Below, in pieces: positions 42,473 to 50,527 of a DNA stretch of 64,000 nucleotides (positions are counted from its first letter, which is position 1; every line of letters begins with the position of its first letter). The notes beneath the pieces are model-generated. The model was given only the letters and a program-made list of their open reading frames with translations. It had not been told where the DNA came from and made no database searches. Both the position numbers and the translations under genes were made by a program. The DNA is from Chryseobacterium oleae (GTDB taxonomy: Bacteria > Bacteroidota > Bacteroidia > Flavobacteriales > Weeksellaceae): positions 868,001 to 932,000 of the forward strand of contig NZ_FOVD01000001.1 in NCBI RefSeq assembly GCF_900115055.1, given 5' to 3'.

Positions 42473-43039
42473 ATGCTAAAAAACACATTTTTCATCCTTT
42501 TTGTCGGTTCTTTTCTAATGATCAGCTGTGATTATAAGGAAAAAGAAAAAAGCCTCACGGAAAGAGAAAAGCAATTACTTGAAAAAGAAAAAATATTCGC
42601 TAAAAAAGAATCCGAATACCAGGCCCTTATCAAAATGAGAGACAGCATTTTTTCAAAGAAAGATTCTGTCGTAATTGCTGCATGGCCTTCGGATATTTCC
42701 GGCCCCTGGAATGGAAAGGTAATCTGCACCGAATCCAACTGCAGTGATTATGCGGTAGGTGATCAACGAACCGACACCTGGGAATTTGACAGCGACTCTA
42801 CCCAACTGGTGACCAAAATCGTAAACAATAACAATCTTGTAAGGCTGTACTCCGGAAAGTATGAGAACAACGAAATCAGGCTTTCATTCAAAACCGATTC
42901 CACCGCTAAAAAAAGTGTAGAGATGAACGTCCTTCTCAATGACATCTCTGCCAATAAAATTAAAGGAACCAGAACCGTGACCGCCGACAATGGCTGTACC
43001 GCGAGATTTTCTGTCGAATTAGTACGTTCCACCAAATAA
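42473..43039 (+). CDS. lipoprotein with N-terminal coiled coil, unknown function
   Basis: A 188-aa lipoprotein. The ATG at 42473 gives a lipobox (FLMISC, Cys near 18) and is preferred over a TTG at 42416. A highly charged helical or coiled-coil region spans about 20-55 (KEKEKSLTEREKQLLEKEK). A globular domain follows with SGPWNGKVICTESNCSDYA and several Cys (in ICTESNC and DNGCTARF). It lies 8 bp before the CPA2 antiporter gene and may be co-transcribed with it. I do not recognise the family. Confidence 0.7.
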   Translation: MLKNTFFILFVGSFLMISCDYKEKEKSLTEREKQLLEKEKIFAKKESEYQALIKMRDSIFSKKDSVVIAAWPSDISGPWNGKVICTESNCSDYAVGDQRTDTWEFDSDSTQLVTKIVNNNNLVRLYSGKYENNEIRLSFKTDSTAKKSVEMNVLLNDISANKIKGTRTVTADNGCTARFSVELVRSTK

Positions 43040-43047
43040 AAACACCT

Positions 43048-45171
43048 ATGATTTTACTGAGTATACATAATCTGAGTTTTCCTATAGAAGATCCGGTATT
43101 AAAATTCCTGTTGGTACTGGTCATCATCCTTGCCGCTCCCCTGCTTTTAAACAAAATTAAAGTCCCACATCTTTTGGGGCTGATCATCGCCGGTGCCGTG
43201 ATAGGACCAAACGGATTCAATGTACTTGCCAGAGACAGCAGCATTGTGGTGACGGGAACTACAGGGCTTCTCTACATCATGTTCCTGGCCGGATTAGAGA
43301 TTGATATGGGCGATTTTAAAAAGAATAAATGGAAGAGTCTCACTTTCGGAATTTATACATTCGCTGTACCTTTCGTTCTGGGATATCTCGGAGGGTATTA
43401 TCTCCTTCATTTTTCCATATTAACGTCTATCCTTTTTGCCAGTCTTTTTTCTTCGCATACCCTCATCGCTTATCCTTTGGTCAGCAAGTTGGGCATTGCA
43501 AAAAACAAGGCGGTCAATATTACAGTCGGTGGAACGATGATCACCGATATTCTTGCCCTTTTGGTACTTGCCGTGATCGTGGGAATGTCCCAAGGTGATG
43601 TAGGCACGGAATTCTGGGTAAAACTTTCCGTTTCCTTTATTGTATTTGCCCTGATTGTACTGATCATATTTCCCATTATCGGAAGGTGGTTCTTCAAAAG
43701 GGTGGATGATAAAATTTCGCAATACATTTTTGTTCTGGTGATGATTTATCTGGCCGCTATGCTGGCTGAACTTGCCGGTGTAGAAGCCATTATCGGAGCA
43801 TTCTTTGCCGGACTGGCTTTAAACAGGCTGATTCCGCATACCTCATCCCTGATGAACCGGGTGGAATTTGTAGGAAATGCCATCTTCATCCCGTTCTTCC
43901 TGATCAGTGTAGGAATGCTGATCGACTTTAAGGTTTTCTTTAAAAGCTGGGAAACACTTGAAGTAGCCGGAATTATGCTCGTTGCCTCCATCGGAGGGAA
44001 ATATGTTTCTGCAGTCATGACGCAAAAGACCTTCAGACTTTCCAAAGAGGAAGGAAAACTGATTTTCGGGTTGAGTTCCGCTTCTGCAGCTGCAACATTA
44101 GCATCGGTTATGGTAGGATACAACATCATCCTCTCCGAAACTGAAACCGGCGAACCGGTAAGACTATTGAATGAACACGTCCTGAACGGGAGCATTCTGC
44201 TGATCCTTATTTCCTGTACGATTTCTTCCTTTATATCAATGGCAAGTGCGCAAAAAATTGCAGAAAGCGACAATGAGGATACGGTTTCCGGCGACAGTCA
44301 TGAAGAAGAAAATATCCTGCTGGCAATCAATCACGAGGAAACGGTAGACAGAATGGTGAATCTGGGAATCCTGATCAAAGCCCATTCAAATACGGAAAAC
44401 CTCTTTGCTTTAAATGTGATTAATGAAGATAAAAATGAATCTTCGGTGAAAAATGCGGAAAAACTTCTTCATCAGGCCGCAGATGCCGCTTCTGCAGCAG
44501 ATGTGAAGATGCAGACGCTTAAGAGATACGACAACGACGTGATCAATGGGGTTAAAAATGTAATCAAAGAACAGAATATCACAGATCTTATCATCGGACT
44601 TGAGGATGAGAAAGGCTTCTCCCCTTCTTTCGTGTATAATCTGTACAACGGATATTTACAGAATGATGATGTGAATGTACTCGTTTATCATGCAGCGCAG
44701 CCACTTTCAACGATTAAGAAATATGCCGTGATGATTCCGGAAAACGCTCATAAGGAAGCCGGATTTTTCCATGCCCTTCTGAGAGTATGGAATGTCGCCA
44801 GAAACTCCGGTGCGACAGTCGTTTTTTATGCTCCGGAAAACATTCTTGATATTCTTCAGAAAATCGTTAAAAAGGCCAATATAGAAGCGGAATTCATCAT
44901 TATGAGTACGTGGCAGGATGGTGAAAAAACCGCAGCAAAGCTTAAAGAAGATGAAGCACTTATTGTTCTGATGGCTAAACGCGGTATGCAGTCGTATGTT
45001 CCGAGGATGAGACTTATTCCTGAATTGCTGAACCGACATTTAAGCAATAACAATTACCTTCTGATCTTCCCATTCTCTGAATTTGACGAAAATAGTCCGG
45101 AGATCCGTTCTGTGGGGAACCATGATGATTTTATGGAGATCGGAAATGTGATTCAGAAGATATTTAAATAA
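43048..45171 (+). CDS. CPA2-family cation:proton antiporter with C-terminal USP-like region
   Basis: A 707-aa membrane antiporter. Twelve to thirteen hydrophobic segments span about 15-410: VPHLLGLIIAGAVIGP near residue 40, FLAGLEIDMGDFKKNK near 75 and AIIGAFFAGLALNRLIPH near 245. These are KefB/NapA-type features. The C-terminal 290 residues lack a Rossmann-type TrkA-N domain; instead they look like tandem universal-stress-protein folds (EENILLAINHEETVDRMVN, and LIIGLEDEKG). It should exchange Na+ or K+ for H+; the C-terminal part may sense nucleotides. The lipoprotein gene is 8 bp upstream. Confidence 0.85.
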   Translation: MILLSIHNLSFPIEDPVLKFLLVLVIILAAPLLLNKIKVPHLLGLIIAGAVIGPNGFNVLARDSSIVVTGTTGLLYIMFLAGLEIDMGDFKKNKWKSLTFGIYTFAVPFVLGYLGGYYLLHFSILTSILFASLFSSHTLIAYPLVSKLGIAKNKAVNITVGGTMITDILALLVLAVIVGMSQGDVGTEFWVKLSVSFIVFALIVLIIFPIIGRWFFKRVDDKISQYIFVLVMIYLAAMLAELAGVEAIIGAFFAGLALNRLIPHTSSLMNRVEFVGNAIFIPFFLISVGMLIDFKVFFKSWETLEVAGIMLVASIGGKYVSAVMTQKTFRLSKEEGKLIFGLSSASAAATLASVMVGYNIILSETETGEPVRLLNEHVLNGSILLILISCTISSFISMASAQKIAESDNEDTVSGDSHEEENILLAINHEETVDRMVNLGILIKAHSNTENLFALNVINEDKNESSVKNAEKLLHQAADAASAADVKMQTLKRYDNDVINGVKNVIKEQNITDLIIGLEDEKGFSPSFVYNLYNGYLQNDDVNVLVYHAAQPLSTIKKYAVMIPENAHKEAGFFHALLRVWNVARNSGATVVFYAPENILDILQKIVKKANIEAEFIIMSTWQDGEKTAAKLKEDEALIVLMAKRGMQSYVPRMRLIPELLNRHLSNNNYLLIFPFSEFDENSPEIRSVGNHDDFMEIGNVIQKIFK

Positions 45172-45308
45172 GGAAGGAAGTCTGAAGCTCTAAGAGGGAA
45201 GTTAATGAAGTTCAAAAGAAGAATTTCAGTTTCTTAAACATTGATATTAAATTACTTAATTGAAATTCACCAATAATAAAGTATTAATTTTAACCGATAA
45301 AAACAGCA

Positions 45309-46019
45309 TTGAAAACAAATAAAATAATCCTGCTGGCGGCCGCTTTAAGTTTCCAGTTTTCATGGTCTCAATTTGCAAAGATCGTTGACAAAGACGGTTA
45401 TGTGAATCTGAGGAAAGAAGCGGATGGGAAAAGTGATATTGTGGGAAAGATCAATTCGGATGAGATCCTTTATCTATTCAGTCCCGAAGATAACAAGAAC
45501 TGGCTTAATGCTGATTACACCGACAAAAATGGGAAAAATCTGTCAGGATACATTCACAGTTCAAGAGTTAAGTATATAGAATCTTATCGATCGGTTCCTG
45601 TAGTTTCTATTAATGAAAACAAAGCGGTTTTTAATTCAAAAAACATCACCGTTACTATTGAATCTGAACCTTTTAATTACAAGGAAAACAAAAAGTATTT
45701 TTCAACTACTGATTACAAAGATTATAAAGTTGAGGATAAATTTAAAGGCCAGCAGATCTGGGGTACGGATGGAACTATTCCACAGACTCACTATAAATCG
45801 ATCTCTGTGAAAATGGGCGGGAAAACACTTCTGATTCCCTCAAAGGAGATTGAAAACCTTTTTAATATCAACACGGAATCTGCTGCCTGCTATTTTGATT
45901 CTGAACATGAAACGTTGTACATCAATATGGTGAACTCAGATGGAGCCGGAGGATATGCTGTTCTTTTTACAATAGAAAAAGGAGTTTTTAAAGGAAAAAC
46001 ACTCATCATCCCTTTCTAA
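45309..46019 (+). CDS. secreted SH3b-domain protein
   Basis: A 236-aa exported protein. The TTG at 45309 begins a signal peptide (ending SFQFSWSQ, about 21). An SH3b domain covers about 22-95 (VDKDGYVNLRKEADGKSDIV to GYIHSSRVKYI), a fold often associated with cell-wall or surface binding. The remaining 140 residues are not assigned. It is first in a run of small exported or membrane proteins that continues to 48.6 kb, all on the plus strand. A fully matched -7 was not found; TAATTTTA upstream has one mismatch. Confidence 0.75.
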   Translation: MKTNKIILLAAALSFQFSWSQFAKIVDKDGYVNLRKEADGKSDIVGKINSDEILYLFSPEDNKNWLNADYTDKNGKNLSGYIHSSRVKYIESYRSVPVVSINENKAVFNSKNITVTIESEPFNYKENKKYFSTTDYKDYKVEDKFKGQQIWGTDGTIPQTHYKSISVKMGGKTLLIPSKEIENLFNINTESAACYFDSEHETLYINMVNSDGAGGYAVLFTIEKGVFKGKTLIIPF

Positions 46020-46042
46020 CAAGAATATCTAAAAAAACAACC

Positions 46043-46678
46043 ATGAAAATCAACTCATTATTAATACTCTTTATGGCTATTGCTTTAGCTTCCTGCAAAG
46101 AGAAAAAGGAAGCCGTCAAAGCTGAAACTTCACAACCCGTACTTGCGGATACTGTTATAGCAATGCCTCCGGAAGAGCTAAAAACCGACACAGCCGCTGC
46201 AGATGAATCCGAAAATATAAAAACCGAAGAACCGGCCGCAGAACCTGAAACGATCACTGACGATTTTGCCTTCAATAAATTTCCGTCTGCGAATTATAAG
46301 TTCGTCAAAAAAGCAAAGCTTGATTTTTCCAGTGATGAAGGTGCCTATAATTTCAGAACAAGAATCAAGGATGCCTACGAATCAGGTACTCCTAATTTTG
46401 CCAGTTATTATATCACTGTTATTTTCGGATGTGGTGCAAGCTGCATTATGGGAATGATGATGGATGTGCGTGACGGAAAAATCTATGGACTTCCTCTGGG
46501 AGAAGAGACCTCCTGCCTGTTTGCCGACGACCGGGCCATTTTCTATCCGGACAGCAGGTTATTTATTGCGAGCATCTGCCGGGAATCCAATGAGGCTGAG
46601 AATGTGTATTACCACGCTTTTGTCTGGAATGAGCAAAAGAAGGTTTTTGAAAAGGTGGAAGAGAAAGATATTAAGTAA
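46043..46678 (+). CDS. lipoprotein with GCGxxC motif domain
   Basis: A 211-aa lipoprotein (lipobox AIALASC, Cys near 18). A Glu/Ala/Thr-rich linker extends to about residue 75. The C-terminal domain contains NFASYYITVIFGCGASCIMG, then DVRDGKIYGLP, and two further Cys (TSCLF and ASICRES). This wording is like widespread uncharacterised proteins with a WGCGTSC motif and a following gene-product stretch ending in a short Leu-Pro. Probably periplasmic and disulfide-bonded. Function unknown. It is 23 bp after the SH3b gene, so co-transcription is likely. Confidence 0.7.
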   Translation: MKINSLLILFMAIALASCKEKKEAVKAETSQPVLADTVIAMPPEELKTDTAAADESENIKTEEPAAEPETITDDFAFNKFPSANYKFVKKAKLDFSSDEGAYNFRTRIKDAYESGTPNFASYYITVIFGCGASCIMGMMMDVRDGKIYGLPLGEETSCLFADDRAIFYPDSRLFIASICRESNEAENVYYHAFVWNEQKKVFEKVEEKDIK

Positions 46679-46732
46679 AGGATTATTTTTACAGAGAAGG
46701 CTTTATTGCCATATATTTAATTTTACATTGTA

Positions 46733-47107
46733 ATGAAAAAAAGACTTCTCGCCTATATTCTTCTTTTTATAGTCTATTGTTTTCTTGCAGTACCAATTGC
46801 TACTTTGGATGACATTCTGAATACCCATCAATTCGAACTTGTGACGGGTTTAGGTTTTGGAATTTTAAATTTCCTGTTTTCTTTTATTGTTTTAAAATGG
46901 AAAATCATTTTTAGCGTCATCAGTGGATTATTTATAGCATTTCTGGCTTTAGCAATGGCCAATTTGACATGGTTGCTGAAAATTGCACCCGAATGGGATG
47001 ACTATGGTATTATGACTGCAATTCTTACCAATGCCGCAAGCTCTATCGTATTTTGGGAAATAATATTTTGGAGTAAAAGTAAATCAGCACGTATTTTCAA
47101 TAAATAA
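46733..47107 (+). CDS. small integral membrane protein, unknown
   Basis: A 124-aa protein with four hydrophobic segments (LLAYILLFIVYCFLAVPIAT; LVTGLGFGILNFLFSFIVL; IIFSVISGLFIAFLALAMA; MTAILTNAASSIVFWEIIFW). Charged residues lie at the ends and Lys-rich tails on both sides. No family recognised. It is part of the same plus-strand run of small membrane and exported proteins. Confidence 0.6.
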   Translation: MKKRLLAYILLFIVYCFLAVPIATLDDILNTHQFELVTGLGFGILNFLFSFIVLKWKIIFSVISGLFIAFLALAMANLTWLLKIAPEWDDYGIMTAILTNAASSIVFWEIIFWSKSKSARIFNK

Positions 47108-47160
47108 ATGAATTGAATTTGAGTATACAATTTTTGTATTTTAGCGTAGAAAAATAATCT

Positions 47161-47973
47161 ATGAAACAAATTACAGCAATCCTTTTAATCATTATGTCTT
47201 TAATGATTTCTGCACAGGAAAATACATATTCAAAAAAGGAATTTCAGCAGAAACTGGATTCCATTAAAGCAGAAGGAAATCTATTATATTCTCATGAAAT
47301 CGCATCATGGAACTCCGGTGATCTTATGGCTTCAAATAAAAAATTACGTGAGATGGCCCAAAGTTATTTGACTTACAAGAGCAATGATACTGTAAAAACC
47401 GTTTTTCTGAATAAAGACCAGAATCTGGTTGTTGCTGAATACTCATTCAAAAACAACCAAAAGAAGCCTGTCAGAGAAAATCTGCAGCAAAGACAACTCA
47501 ATCAGACAGAGCTTAATATAAATAAAATCCGAAGTACGGTTATATCTCAATTATCAGATCCAAAATATGAAGTGAGCGCACCCGAAGGCTATAATCTTAA
47601 CCTTATCATCATTCCAATCAATGAAAATTATAAAGTATATCTGATTCCCGGGACTTCTCAGTCAGGGGTCATTCCATTTGGGAACGATTATCTCTTTATT
47701 ACCGATAAAGAAGGTAAAATTACGTCCAATCAAAGATTTCACTCAAGGCTTATTCCGGCATTTACTCAGGGAGAGAACGGTACTTTAACCATGGCTACCC
47801 ACAGTCACTTAAGAACAAGTCCTTTCATCTCCGCAACGGACATCTGTACGTTTAAACTTTACGCTCCTTTAACAAAACTTGAAGAGTTTTCTGTTTATTC
47901 GCCAGCTCTGGGAACCTATATGAAGTACAATTATAAAAAAGATTCCATTGAGAAAACTAAAGATCCGTTATAA
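47161..47973 (+). CDS. exported protein with a JAMM-like HxH-x7-Sx2D signature
   Basis: A 270-aa protein with a signal peptide (ending SLMISAQ, about 19) and a helical region to about 125. In the C-terminal half, residues 211-232 read MATHSHLRTSPFISATD, then ICTF. The spacing His214-Ser-His216, seven residues, Ser224, two residues, Asp227 is that of the zinc-binding JAMM/MPN+ motif of RadC-like and JAB deubiquitinase-type metalloproteases. A helix (ICTFKLYAPLTKL) and a strand (FSVYSPALGTYMKY) follow as in such domains. The upstream Glu of a full motif is not certain; Glu155 is a candidate. The family name is unknown to me, so a peptidase role is a hypothesis. Confidence 0.65.
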   Translation: MKQITAILLIIMSLMISAQENTYSKKEFQQKLDSIKAEGNLLYSHEIASWNSGDLMASNKKLREMAQSYLTYKSNDTVKTVFLNKDQNLVVAEYSFKNNQKKPVRENLQQRQLNQTELNINKIRSTVISQLSDPKYEVSAPEGYNLNLIIIPINENYKVYLIPGTSQSGVIPFGNDYLFITDKEGKITSNQRFHSRLIPAFTQGENGTLTMATHSHLRTSPFISATDICTFKLYAPLTKLEEFSVYSPALGTYMKYNYKKDSIEKTKDPL

Positions 47974-48051
47974 ATAACAACTACTGATTACAATCAATTC
48001 ACTGTCAAGAAGGTTTATTATTTCTGACTCTGCTTTTATTAAAACTTCCTT

Positions 48052-48588
48052 ATGACCGAAAATCTTGAAACGTTCTACTCTTTTTTAATCTCTTTATTAC
48101 CGTTCTCATTTGTTATTGCAGCGATTGGATTGATTATCGCCATGTTGACACGCCTGTTTAAAAATGATATGGTAAAAGTCATCGGTATCGCTCTATTTAT
48201 TCAGACTTTTATTTTAGGAATTTTATTAATCATTGTTCAGAATATGGTGGTAAAAAATGTCCGGAGTGAAGTCATAGGCATACTTTCTGATCCTAAAATC
48301 AAAATATCGATTGACAGTGCGGATTTTGGATCGTTGCAGACAGAGGAATTAAAAAATGAGCTTTTGAAACTCAAAGATATTTCCACCAACCACAGCCATG
48401 CAATGGATAAAAAAGCAATTCAGGTGATTTCGCCGGCTGGAAATTTTAATATTTTCATCGCACGAGATTCAAATAACCCAAAAGAATTCTGGATTTTTAC
48501 AAATAGATACAAGTCTGGTGAGGACAAAGAAATAGGAAAGATTAAAACATCAAATATTGTATTGGACAATGTAAATCGTTCAGAATAA
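48052..48588 (+). CDS. membrane-anchored protein of unknown function
   Basis: A 178-aa protein with two transmembrane helices (residues about 12-33 and 42-68). The extracytoplasmic part of about 110 residues starts VVKNVRSEVIGILSDPKIKI. A similar short stretch, KIRSTVISQLSDPKYEVS, occurs in the JAMM-like protein 80 bp upstream, and the two may be functionally linked. No family recognised. Confidence 0.6.
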   Translation: MTENLETFYSFLISLLPFSFVIAAIGLIIAMLTRLFKNDMVKVIGIALFIQTFILGILLIIVQNMVVKNVRSEVIGILSDPKIKISIDSADFGSLQTEELKNELLKLKDISTNHSHAMDKKAIQVISPAGNFNIFIARDSNNPKEFWIFTNRYKSGEDKEIGKIKTSNIVLDNVNRSE

Positions 48589-48678
48589 TAATGCTTAGCA
48601 ATCGCGATATTTTTTCCACAAAGTAATCAACAAGTTGATTTGATGAAGCGAATGAATAAACGGCATTGACAAAACCAC

Positions 48679-48713
48679 AAAAAAGAGCTGCAATCATCAT
48701 TACAGCTCTTTTA
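48679..48713. terminator. hairpin terminator between the accessory run and purK
   Basis: The arms AAAAGAGCTG and CAGCTCTTTT pair around a loop of AT-rich sequence. An A-run and T-run flank the arms, making it bidirectional. It ends the purK transcript on the minus strand and possibly the accessory run on the plus strand. Confidence 0.8.
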
Positions 48714-48734
48714 TATTTATTTTAAGTCTAAGTC

Positions 48735-49847
48735 TTATTCCGCGATCACTCTCACCATACTTTTCACTTTCACCAGTTTTTCCATCAATTCTTCTCTGGT
48801 ATCGGCCAGAACATTGATGTGTCCCATTTTTCTTCCGGGCTTGGTTTCTGTTTTTCCGTATAAATGGATGTACGTTTTTGGAAGCTTCAGAACGTCATCC
48901 ATTCCTTCGTAAATGACTTTTCCGGCATGTCCTTCTGCCCCTACAAGATTCAGCATTCCGCTGTATCCGAAGGCATCCGTGTCGGCTAAAGGCAGGTTTT
49001 TCACCACACGATACATTTGCTCGAATTGGGAATTCGCATTTCCTTCCTGGCTTTGGTGACCGGAATTATGGAGTCTCGGAGCCGTTTCATTCACCCATAT
49101 TTTTCCTTCTTTATCCAGGAATAATTCGATGGCAAAAAGTCCCGGAGAATTGACTGCATTCAGAAATTTCTCTGTAATAGAATCAATCTGTTTCTGGATA
49201 TCTTCGCTTAAAAATACCGGACAGATATTAAAATCCAATAGGTTTAATTTAGGATCTGCTACCATTTCAGTCACAGGAAATGTTTTGGTCTCCCCACTTT
49301 CATTTCTGGCAACGATCACGGAAAGTTCTTTGTCGATGTCTACCAGACTTTCGATCACTGAAGCTTCTTTCCATACATCCTGATAATCCTCTTCTGTTCT
49401 GATTACCTGAACGCCTTTTCCGTCATAACCTCCCGTATTCATTTTCTGCACAAACGGCAGCGGCATCATGATCTTTTCATCACTGTTCCACACCACCTGA
49501 AATTCAGGGCTTGGAATATCATAGGTTTTGTAGAATTCTTTCTGAAGGATCTTCTGCTGAATGGTTTTGATGATTGCCGCATTCGGAACTACTTTTATGC
49601 CTTGTTTTTCAAGCTCGGCCAACGCATCAGCGTTCACATGCTCTATTTCAATAGTCACTACATCTTTATCTTTCCCGAAGTTCAGTACCGTTTCAAAATC
49701 ATTGAAATTTCCTTGGGTAAAGTGGGAAATATTGTTGCACGGTGCGTCAGATGCCGGATCCAGCGTATAAAATTCGTCGTCGTATTTCAGTGCGCTTTGT
49801 ATCAGCATTCTTCCCAGCTGTCCGCCTCCTAAAATTCCTATTTTCAT
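48735..49847 (-). CDS. purK: N5-carboxyaminoimidazole ribonucleotide synthase
   Basis: A 370-aa ATP-grasp enzyme that makes N5-CAIR from AIR, bicarbonate and ATP. It begins with the Rossmann-like motif GILGGGQLGRMLIQSA. The ATP-grasp region has VQKMNTGGYDGKGVQVI near residue 137, and ETAPRLHNSGHQSQEG near residue 255 carries metal and phosphate residues. Its usual partner purE is at 37718, not adjacent. A gap of only 43 bp separates it from the DUF1543 gene, so the pair may be one transcript. Confidence 0.95.
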   Translation of the reverse strand: MKIGILGGGQLGRMLIQSALKYDDEFYTLDPASDAPCNNISHFTQGNFNDFETVLNFGKDKDVVTIEIEHVNADALAELEKQGIKVVPNAAIIKTIQQKILQKEFYKTYDIPSPEFQVVWNSDEKIMMPLPFVQKMNTGGYDGKGVQVIRTEEDYQDVWKEASVIESLVDIDKELSVIVARNESGETKTFPVTEMVADPKLNLLDFNICPVFLSEDIQKQIDSITEKFLNAVNSPGLFAIELFLDKEGKIWVNETAPRLHNSGHQSQEGNANSQFEQMYRVVKNLPLADTDAFGYSGMLNLVGAEGHAGKVIYEGMDDVLKLPKTYIHLYGKTETKPGRKMGHINVLADTREELMEKLVKVKSMVRVIAE

Positions 49848-49890
49848 TCTTACTTTTATTTTTTCTATTAGATTTTCTTAATGGAAAGCT

Positions 49891-50442
49891 TTATTGAACC
49901 TTATCAATCTTTAAATATCCCAGTCCCATTGGATTCTCCTGATTTTCTGCATCAGATTTTGTCAGTACAATCGAATATTTTTCTTTCATTTTTTCAGGAA
50001 GGATATCATTGACATTAAAAATATCGTCAATATCAACTCCGTGTTTGTCATCCACATGGCTTACGGCACCTTCAAAACCCATCGTTGCATAAAATTCCGT
50101 AGCTTTTGCTCTTTTGATGATCTCTCCCATTGATTGTCCAACCATCAGATGCTGCTCGTGAAATTCTTCAAAAAAGCCTCTCTTGTATCCTCCCAAATTA
50201 AGAAAGTACAGTTGGTTTTCGGAAGGCTGATCTGTCTTTTCCACGATCTTCACCTCATATCCGTCTGCGAATTTCACTTCCTGATGACAGTCTAAATGGA
50301 TCTTTCCTTCGGCTTCTTTCCAGAAATCCTTCATATCGGGAACGAGATCTTTAAGATTTTCTGCGATCCCGAAAAACACGTCATGCTGCTCGATATTCCT
50401 GCCCTTGGGCGTTGCACCGAGAATGATATAAAATAATTTCAT
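49891..50442 (-). CDS. DUF1543 protein
   Basis: A 183-aa protein of the DUF1543 type. It opens MKLFYIILGATPKGRNIEQH and has LYFLNLGGYKRGFFEEFHEQ and HVDDKHGVDIDDIFNVND. The ATG at 50442 is chosen over 50454 because the -7 element at 50460-50467 would leave no leader for the longer form. It lies just upstream of purK on the minus strand and may be co-expressed with it. Function unknown. Confidence 0.75.
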   Translation of the reverse strand: MKLFYIILGATPKGRNIEQHDVFFGIAENLKDLVPDMKDFWKEAEGKIHLDCHQEVKFADGYEVKIVEKTDQPSENQLYFLNLGGYKRGFFEEFHEQHLMVGQSMGEIIKRAKATEFYATMGFEGAVSHVDDKHGVDIDDIFNVNDILPEKMKEKYSIVLTKSDAENQENPMGLGYLKIDKVQ

Positions 50443-50459
50443 TTCACTTTTCATGCCTA

Positions 50460-50467
50460 CAAAAATA
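50460..50467 (-). promoter_or_regulatory. -7 element of the DUF1543-purK transcript
   Basis: On the minus strand TATTTTTG matches TAnnTTTG and lies 17 nt before the ATG at 50442. The spacing to any -33 TTG is not good. Confidence 0.4.
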
Positions 50468-50492
50468 CGTCAAATTTATCTTTTTTAAACGT

Positions 50493-50523
50493 TTGGCAGA
50501 GTACGGCAATAGTTTTATATTTG
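50493..50523 (+). promoter_or_regulatory. promoter of the TauE/SafE gene, abutting the start codon
   Basis: TTG (50493-50495) and TATATTTG (50516-50523) are 20 nt apart, near the Bacteroidetes optimum. The ATG follows after TAGC, so the transcript would be leaderless or nearly so. Confidence 0.55.
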
Positions 50524-50527
50524 TAGC

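Noticed and set aside
43746..44273. 175-codon minus-strand ORF inside the CPA2 antiporter gene
   Set aside because: It is the antisense of membrane-helix coding; composition is as expected for a shadow frame.
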